From Mycogone perniciosa (taxonomy: Eukaryota; Ascomycota; Sordariomycetes; Hypocreales; Hypocreaceae): a DNA stretch of 64,000 bases. Numbering within the stretch: the first letter of the stretch is position 1; the number at the start of each line of letters is the position of its first letter. The notes beneath the pieces were generated by a model, which was given only the letters and a program-made list of their open reading frames with translations, was not told where the DNA came from and ran no database searches. Below, piece after piece: positions 56,719-64,000 of the stretch. The position numbers were made by a program, and so were the translations under genes. The stretch lies in contig JAOALB010000065.1 in assembly GCA_025331125.1 (NCBI GenBank), positions 62,001-126,000 on the forward strand, in the 5' to 3' direction.

Positions 56719-58414
56719 ATGGCTGCCCCAAAGATGTACGAACTTGAATAGTCCCCATATCCAAAACTTTATATACTAATACAGTGGCAGCATTGTCCTC
56801 GGCAGTCTCAATGGCCAACTCGAACCAGCGCTGAAGAAGGTGGCGACTCTTCATGCCAAGAACAGCTTTTCTTTAGCGATCCTGACGGGGGACGTCTTCA
56901 CCACTGAAACCGATGACGAAACGGTTTCTGCTCTCCTGAACGGATCCATAGAGATCCCCCTTCCGACCTACTTCACGGTCGGAACCTATCCTCTACCTCC
57001 CCGAATCGCCGCAAAGGTTGAAGCTGAGGAAGATATATGTCCGAACTTGCATTACTTGGGCAAGCGCAGCATTGTGAAGACCTCAGATGGCATTCGAATT
57101 GTCACACTCGGCGGAGTGCTCGACACAAACCCGGCTGCAGGCCAGTCGAAGGAGCAGCACTTGCCCTTCCACAGCGCTGACGACGCGAAGAGTCTGCGCG
57201 GTGCCCATAATGCGGACATTCTATTAACATCGATGTGGCCGTCAAAGGTCTGGGTCGGCTCCAATGTGACGCTTGAGCCTGCTCAACAGGCGGCCGTGAA
57301 TAGTTCAGAGGCTATTGCTGACTTGTGCACTGCTCTGAAACCTCGCTACCATCTATCAGCCTCTCCAGAGGCCTTCTTCTACGAGAGAGAACCATTCGTC
57401 CATCAAGCCGAAAAAGATTCAAGTTCCATTGTGGTAACGAGATTTATCTCAATGGCACCATATGGTAACGAAAACAAGGCAAAGGCCATGTATGCCTTCA
57501 GTCTCAACAAATCAGACACCACTGTACCACCTGGTGCAACAGCAACACCCTTTGTCAGCAACATTAACAAGCGTACAAGAAATGACGAAGGCTTCAGTCG
57601 TTATAGCCATCACGAGGATAGCCATCATGGCCGACGTAACAAGCGCCGCCGTGCATCCCCTCCACCAGGGCCGGATCGCTGCTACTTTTGTCTATCAAAC
57701 CCCAATCTGTCTTCTCATATGTGCTGCAGCATTGGCGATGATGCGTACGTCACGACAGCTAAGGGACCTCTCCCAACTTCTACTGCATTCGCGGACAAGG
57801 GCTTGAACTTCCCTGGCCACTTCATCATTATCCCCCTTCCCCATGCCCCTACTATTTCAGGCATGGGCAGCACCACAGATCCTTCGGGTGATGCGGTGAA
57901 GACATACAACGAAATGTCACGATTCCGAGAATCCATCCAAGCGATGATCTCCTCCAAAAGCTCACATAAGCTCGGTGCCGTCACCTGGGAGATTAGTCGA
58001 GATCGCAATGTGCATCTCATCTGGCAACTAATTGCCATCCCCGCCGAACTTATACAAAACGGCGTCGCTGAAGCTGCCTTCCGTGTTGAAGCGGAAAATC
58101 TCCAATACGCAGCATTCGCCACCAAGGACCTCTCTGTCGAGGACCTACCGACTTGCGGTGACTTCTTCCGCGTCTGGCTATGGGCCGATAACGGCGAGGA
58201 CAAGATTAAGGGCAAGTCCCTCGTTATGCCGCTCCGCTCAGATGCTCGCTTCGACCTGCAGTTTGGACGCCGCGTCCTGGCTAAGTTGATGGGGCTGGAG
58301 GATAGGTTCAGCTGGCAGGATTGTGAGCAGACGGTCGAGGAGGAGACGAAGGATGTTGAGGCTTTCCGGGAGGCATTCAAGGAATGGGACTTTACCTTGG
58401 CACGAGACGGTTAG
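56719..58414 (+). CDS. CwfJ-family protein, Drn1/CWF19L1-like, 548 aa
   Basis: Exons 56719-56735 (17 nt) and 56785-58414 join across a 49-bp intron (TACTAAT branch site). The N-terminus MAAPKIGSIVLGSLNGQLEP followed by ATLHAKNSFSLAILTGDVF is the metallophosphoesterase-like start of this family. The central basic stretch HHGRRNKRRR precedes the CwfJ C-terminal domain 1 (from about residue 300, DRCYFCLSNPNLSSHMC, HFIIIPLPHAP), which has a HIT-like fold. CwfJ domain 2 ends the protein (FDLQFGRRVLAKLMGL...DCEQ...EAFREAFKEWDF). Yeast Drn1 associates with the lariat debranching enzyme and intron turnover; human CWF19L1 is its counterpart. The role here is inferred from that. Confidence 0.9.
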
Positions 58415-59504
58415 ATTTCTTGATTGGATACCCTCTAACTATTTGTTTTTTTATTTGGAGTTCATGGGAGCTGGCGTTTGATGAAATACGCATCTTGACT
58501 TAGGATCTGGACTGCTCATAACAGTAGTTGACAAATGAAAAGCATCAGCTTAGAGGGATCCACAAGGATAGAAGTAAAAAGCCCAAGAAAACCTGGCCTA
58601 AATACTCATTCGTTCAGTCTTCATGAAACAGATGTGACAGTAGAATGGATTAGGAGCAACAGCAAGGCATCACGGACGCGACAAAGTGAGTGAGGTAAAA
58701 CAGATTTCCCTCAAACTGAAGTATGAGCTAGCTAGGGTATTTTTGTCCCCCTCCAAGCATGTATGTAATGTACAACCGGTAGTCTCCAGCAGCCTTGCTT
58801 CCATCTCCATGGCCCGCCCTTTCTATTTAGTTCTACACGATAAAAACACAAGTACGACCACCCCGGCGCACTCGGTGGCTCATTACAAAGAGCTGACGAG
58901 GGATTATTCCCTTGGAAGTATGGACAAGTAAAGAAAAGAAAAACGTTCATCGTTGTGGGTATAAACGCGAAACATGCGCGTTGGGGTATTCGATTCCGAT
59001 AACAGGTAGAAAAAAGAAATGATTTGTGAATGAGCAGACGCCCTCAGGGGGGCGCTCGCAGCTCAATGTACATCTCAGTAGAGACTGTGGGCCAGAGGAT
59101 TGGAATCTGGGATGGCAGAGTGCCAGCAGACCCACGAGAAGGTCATGAAACAACAATGTCCACAGGACAGTTCTCGAAATCACCAGGGAGGCCAGTATGC
59201 TGGTGAAGTGTGAAGACCGCAATTGATGAGCGGTCAAAGCAATGACGTAAAATGCGATACAACCCGAACATTCAGGAAAACGCCTCGTCAACATCAGAAG
59301 GCAACGCATGTTGGAAGCAAATACAATTTGCGTCGAAATTGAGCGAACCAAGCCTCAACAGATTTAATCGACTGTCGACATACATCAAAAAGATCACCTA
59401 GCCGTGTGGTGCGCGGGACTCAGGTGTATTAAGGAGGGACTCACATCCCAAGCCAGGGCTGCCCTGAAATTATGTGGGACGCCGCGCACATTAGGCAACG
59501 TGAA
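58415..59504. other. Convergent intergenic region, DRN1 and CDC25 3' ends
   Basis: The 1.1-kb stretch lacks supported genes. A minus-strand frame of 134 aa (58.9-59.35 kb) has no protein-family features. Confidence 0.55.
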
Positions 59505-61311
59505 TTAGTAGGAGGCCATCCGGCGAGTATGAGTCCGTTCACCATAGATTGGTGATTCAGCGATGTTGTGGAGAGGGGCGTTGTTTCTCGAGTGAGGTCG
59601 AGGTGGTCCAGTGGGAGAGTCCATCACACTTGGCTCTCGTTGACCAAAAGCAAATGTCTGAGCACGACCAAGGCCCTTCCGGGCTTTTAAGCGGCCCATC
59701 TCTCGTTCGCAAGTGCGTTGGTGGTTTTCATCAGACATTTCAACGTATTCAGGGGGGAAACACCGTGATCGGTGGTCAGAAAAGAAGCCGCTGTAACCGC
59801 CATCCAAAATGTAGACTTCTGGATAGGTCAAGCGAGGATAGTGCTCCGCGTTGATGGTGCGATCCTGAGAGCGGATATGGCGGGCCATGAGAGGAGCACG
59901 GTGGGCCGAATACTCGCAGTGGAAGATGAGTAATGTTAGTCCATCCATAGGTGTTTGGAAGAGCTGGCTGGCAAGCAGCTCTTTGTCATTATGATTAACA
60001 GCGCCATCAATGTGGCCACCGTCATATTCGTACTCAAATCGACAGTCAATGACCATTCTCTGGTCAAATTTCTCGCTGTACTTTCCATCCAAGATGTCCA
60101 GCATTGTCTCCTTCGTAATTCGTGGTATCGTATCAGTAGGGTCATCGGGTAAGAAGTGAGGGAGGATGGGCTCATGTGCCTCTTCAACATCAGCCACAGG
60201 CTTCAGCACAGAGGGGGCTGAAGGCTGGCTTTCGGGCTTTGGCTTCATAATATCTGCCGGGTGTTCAAACATGCTCAAAGAACGGCGAAACTGCTTGCGG
60301 CTCCTCAAAAAGGGATTGGATTGCCTTCGGGCATGGAAGTTACCTGGGGAGCCATTGCGGCTCAGTGCACCGATGCCGGCGAATTGAGGTCTTGAGCGAA
60401 GGTTTAAAGGGAATGAGGGAATCGCAGGGCAAGGGCTGTTTGCCGATGTAGGCCTGCTACGTTCTTGAGGCGGTGATGCCGATTCAAAGCATTCGTCCAA
60501 GGAAAGGGTGGTTGTGTTATCGCCTCCAAACTGGAAGGTGGGTAATTGCGAATTGGAGACACTACTCAGTGCCTTCATTCGGCCTCCAGAAGACCGCCGA
60601 GGCGCAGCTATTCTGCGACTGGTTCCATTGTCAGCATGCTTGTCACTAGACGATATAAAGTAATGGGCAGACTAACTCGGCTATTATAGGCTTCGCGGGT
60701 TCCAAGGACGATTGCCGAGAGATGGGAGCTGGAGAATCCAGCATCATAGTGTCATCAGTACAGCTGGAGCTAGGTGTTGGTGATGTAAGTTCGACGAGAG
60801 CACTGAATGGCGGCTTGTGAGGGAGCGGGGACATCTCCATGATCTCAGCAAGGGGAGCAGGCGAGGAGGAGGGCAAGGGCGGAGTGGTCACATAGTCTAT
60901 AATCAAACGCGTTAGCTGGGAAGCCGACAAGAAATTTTGGGTACTCTTACGTCTGGCCCCTAGGCCACCCATCATGTTGGCTGTGAAAAGTGCACGCCGA
61001 GGTGTTGGAAACTTGGGACTAGTCGTGGTCAGTAGGCCATCTCAGCAGCGGAGTGAGGATAAGACGAACCTCGCTTCATTGTCGATGCGGAAATTCTGGG
61101 ACAGATCAGCAGCCAGACTCGCAGCAGGCGATGATCCTCGGACCTCCTTGACGCTGAAGTAATCGGCCGTGCCCTTGTGTAGATGCTCGCGAAGACTGAA
61201 GGGTCCAGAAGCAGAAGCACTCGCGTAATGGGAGCGGAAGATATCCCTTCCTCCCCACGTCGGGGCAGGCATTGGGCGGTGGAGAGCCGCCAATGGAGAA
61301 GATGCTTCCAT
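59505..61311 (-). CDS. cdc25: Cdc25 M-phase inducer phosphatase, 547 aa
   Basis: Four exons: 61311-61070, 61018-60951, 60896-60677 and 60618-59505; introns of 51, 54 and 58 bp, all in phase. The N-terminal half is Ser/Pro-rich with many SP/TP sites, consistent with cell-cycle phosphorylation, and includes an FPTPRRALFTANMMGG-like segment. The rhodanese/Cdc25 domain (about residues 340-475) contains VIDCRFEYEYDGGHIDGAVN and the catalytic loop HCEYSAHRAP, with Cys411 and Arg417 as the C-x5-R active site. YPEVYILDGGYSGFF closes the domain. It should dephosphorylate the inhibitory Tyr of Cdk1 to trigger mitosis (NimT in Aspergillus, Mih1 in yeast). Confidence 0.93.
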
Positions 61312-62189
61312 AATGATAGTATATCGCCGAGACGACTCGAGTGTTAGGTCGAGTTTAGGAAGCAGTTGTCGCTACTGAGAAGTATGGCGACGGAAAGAGT
61401 GGACGGCTAAGATGGAATAAGAGTCACAGTAACCTAATACTGCGGCTCGACAGGACCGAAACAAGGCCTCTCAATTATCACAAACAAACGAACAAGTTGT
61501 TCTGTTCTGTTGGGAGGCTTCGTGTGCAAATGCAATTGCTATTGCTATTCCGTCGGTCCCTTATGCTCTTGTTTGCTCTGGTCTACTGTGCCCTTCCTCG
61601 AGGCGTGAAAACAGGCAAGGCTCTGGCGGGTTCACGGCGGGGCTGAAGTCTTCGTAGATCGATTCGTTATAATCGTGCAGGGGACATTAGAATCGGCAAA
61701 ATTGGCATTGGTTCGTCTCGTGGGGTCGTTTCGTCAGAGGCACAGTTGCTGGTCGAGTCCCATTCTTAGCCTAGGGCAACCTGTCGGCGAGCGAATAGCG
61801 GCCTTTCGATGTGCGAGCATCCAAAAGCCGTGCAGCGGCGATGATGCAAGGCTGGATGATTTGCAAACTCCCGGGACGGGTCCTGACGCAGAGTCTCTTT
61901 TCACTTGTCCACACAAAGAAAAGCGCTTACTACCTGATTGTCGTTGCCGTTTCAGAGGCGGATGGGTGGGAAGGGGAGGAAAGCGAAAGAATGTGCGAGG
62001 GAGCAACGCCTTTTGAATGGACGTGCCAACGGACTGGACCAGGACCAGGACCCGGCCTGGGATGGAGATGGACGTTGTTAGGGGTGATTGGGGATTGGGG
62101 GGTGGTACTTTGGACGGAGTACGAAGTAGAGTATTGCTCGTACTTGTACAGCCGGCCCTGCCACTGCTGTAGGTACTGTACCAGGCCTT

Positions 62190-62216
62190 GCAGTGTGCAG
62201 TGTGCAGTGTGCAGTA
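62190..62216. repeat. 7-bp tandem repeat (GCAGTGT)n
   Basis: Three complete units and a partial fourth lie in non-coding DNA. Confidence 0.85.
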
Positions 62217-62915
62217 CGCAGTGCAGGCCCGGTGAGGGGAGGGCTCCAGGCGGCTCCAAGCTCCCCCTCCCCTCTGGCCAGCAACGGACCAGTCCGAGCG
62301 TCATCAGCGCTGCTCCTTGCCCTGAGCTATACCCTTCCAGTTAGCTCCCAGTTAGCAGCTGTGCTCCCTGGCAATGTCGCCCTTGGGCGCCCTGAGTGGT
62401 TGCTCAGTGAGTGGTGGGGCCTGTGTTCAGTGGGCGCTTAGCAGTTAGCAGTCGCTGGGCCTGCTAGAGCCTAGTGGCAGCATTAGCAGCAGGGTTTGGC
62501 GCTACCAGAGGGCACAAGTTATGTACATCATCTCCCAGCCAAGCGGCGGTGAGGACGGATTCTCCCAAGAACGGAGCACCTCACATGAAGCTCATTACAG
62601 CAGATTCCAGCAGTCGGATCCGGGCAATTACCACGCTCCAGGGCCCCCGAGTCAGCCATGGCGGAGGGAATCCATGCCTGGGCGAGGGAGGAAGTGCTTC
62701 GTTGCCAGGCGGGTTAAGACATCCAGGGCAAGCATTCGAAATTGAACACTGTTCGCCCTGGAGTCCGAGGCATAATAAGCGGGTGAATGAAACTTTGTTC
62801 ACGATGCAGCCGTTAGTTTGGTTGCACGGGGAACAAAGCATCCTCACATCCAACGCACATCCTTACGAGTCGTAGTACATACTCGTACATCTACTTCGTA
62901 TGGAACCCTTTATTC

Positions 62916-62945
62916 AAGCTTCTAGGGATAAAGCTTCTAGGGATA
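62916..62945. repeat. 15-bp perfect tandem duplication
   Basis: The unit AAGCTTCTAGGGATA occurs twice, head to tail, without mismatch. It is non-coding. Confidence 0.9.
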
Positions 62946-63179
62946 TTCCGCAGACCGGGGCCAACCCAACGATGACCCTTGTGGTGTTGTCGCAGTGGTG
63001 TTGTCGCAGTGGTGTTGTATGTAGTACGAGTACTTCGTACGAGTAACAGCAATAATAGTACGAAGTACACCGACTGATGTGCTGCAGGTCATCAGTCGTT
63101 ATATGTATGTAATATGGATGTGCATGCACACATGCAGGCCGGCCAGCTACCTACGTACCAAACACTTCCAGCACACAGC

Positions 63180-63199
63180 ATCAATCAATCAATCAATCC
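63180..63199. repeat. (ATCA)n tetranucleotide repeat
   Basis: Four to five copies of ATCA lie in non-coding DNA. Confidence 0.85.
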
Positions 63200-64000
63200 G
63201 TGCTTGTGCTGCCAACCGTTCCAAGGATGTCTGTCGTCGCTGGCCCTGGTTTGTTCAGCTGCTTTCTTAGCTGCAGCTTGTAAGCTTACTGGCCGAAGCT
63301 TCTTTGTTCGTTATCCCAAAGCGGCCATAATTTTTCCGTTTGTTTAACTTAACCCTTGGCCCAACATCCACAACGTTGTTCCAGACAGATGATTCTCGTT
63401 GCATATTAAATGAATATCCTGTCTTGCCAGCTGTGAATCAAACAAGATAGTGTGTGTTCAGTTTCCCTGACGATGCGTCCACTAGCCATTCCGTACGACG
63501 ACATGCGTCGGCTACGATGCAGCCTGCTATATACTTCGTAGGCTGTAGGAGCTGTGTGGACAGCCCCACGACTCATGCTACAACGCTACAACGCTGAAGT
63601 GCCGAACGTCGTACGCCGAGCAACACCCTTGTCGTCTGTGCGACGGGCGCTTTGTGAAGATCGTTCACTGCTTTCCTTCCAGAGGACGGGTACTCCGTAC
63701 TATTATTAAAGGTACGAGGTAGTACTCCGTAGTATAAGAAGCTCTGTTATATGTGGAGAGACATTCCCTTGGGATCCAAACGAACCAAAATGCTCACCCC
63801 TCTGTTTTGTTTCCATGGCGTATTAGAGCTGAAGATCGGCCAAACACTGCCGCCATACAGATAGATACAGACGGCTTGCTGAAGGCACCTGTTGGATGGG
63901 CCAAAGGAAAGTTTTTTTTTTTTGGCATGAGTGGACTGGCTAGTATATCCTTGTGCGGAGTAGTGACACCGTCATCGGCGATCTAAAACGTGGTAGCATG

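Larger units (their letters stand above)
61312..64000. other. Intergenic, motif-rich, no gene supported
   Basis: This holds the CDC25 upstream region and 2.7 kb of non-coding DNA. It contains a GCAGTGT 7-mer run at 62,190-62,216, two 15-bp direct repeats at 62,916-62,945, a 14-bp repeat near 62,980-63,016, an (ATCA)n run near 63,180-63,198, several TACTTCGTA/TACGAAGTA copies and two TACTCCGTA copies near 63,691 and 63,723. Frames up to 177 aa are low-complexity and not counted. Confidence 0.55.

Noticed and set aside
57715..58380. 221-aa minus-strand frame
   Set aside because: Antisense shadow of the CwfJ domains of the DRN1-like gene.
61811..62344. 177-aa plus-strand frame
   Set aside because: Low-complexity (Gly-Pro, Cys runs from the 7-mer repeat); no homology visible.

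Overview
This is a piece of a filamentous ascomycete nuclear genome, most likely a Sordariomycete and probably Hypocreales. The basis is short spliceosomal introns (about 45-126 bp) with GT..AG ends and CTAAC-like branch sites, several Zn2Cys6 regulators, a HET-domain gene, and long CT-rich leaders. I cannot name the genus from sequence alone. Genes were built by joining reading frames across introns; every exon join given below keeps frame and ends at a stop codon.

Layout. 1-5.5 kb is a gene-free stretch full of short TACTCCGTA/TACGGAGTA motifs, then comes a small Zn2Cys6 regulator (5.5-7.0 kb). 7-12.6 kb is mostly non-coding apart from a small DUF202 membrane protein. 12.6-20.4 kb carries a large C2H2 zinc-finger protein and a TRP-like/flavin-carrier membrane protein. 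21.0-23.8 kb is the Rab5 exchange factor Vps9 (minus strand). 24.7-28.0 kb looks like an accessory island: a DUF4291 gene, a convergent HET-domain gene and the remains of a short-chain dehydrogenase. 28.4-28.8 kb is a tiny three-exon gene for V-ATPase subunit f.

30.8-47.2 kb holds a GPI-anchored Cu-only superoxide-dismutase-like protein, an unrecognised TPR-containing protein, two Zn2Cys6 regulators facing away from each other across 1.9 kb of motif-rich DNA, the RSC/SWI-SNF subunit Sfh1/Snf5, an intron-containing tRNA-Arg(ACG) and a secreted CAP/PR-1 protein. 47.5-61.3 kb is a housekeeping block: Zim17/Hep1 (mitochondrial Hsp70 chaperone), the very large rRNA-processing factor Utp20, the divergently transcribed CwfJ-family protein Drn1, and the Cdc25 mitotic phosphatase. 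61.3-64 kb is again non-coding and motif-rich.

The genes do not form one pathway or an obvious biosynthetic cluster. The most unusual signal is the dispersed family of near-palindromic 9-mers (TACTCCGTA and TACTTCGTA types). These lie in gene-poor DNA and, as far as I can see, never in an exon. I found no convincing new multi-gene system; the DUF4291/HET/SDR-relic island is the nearest accessory candidate.
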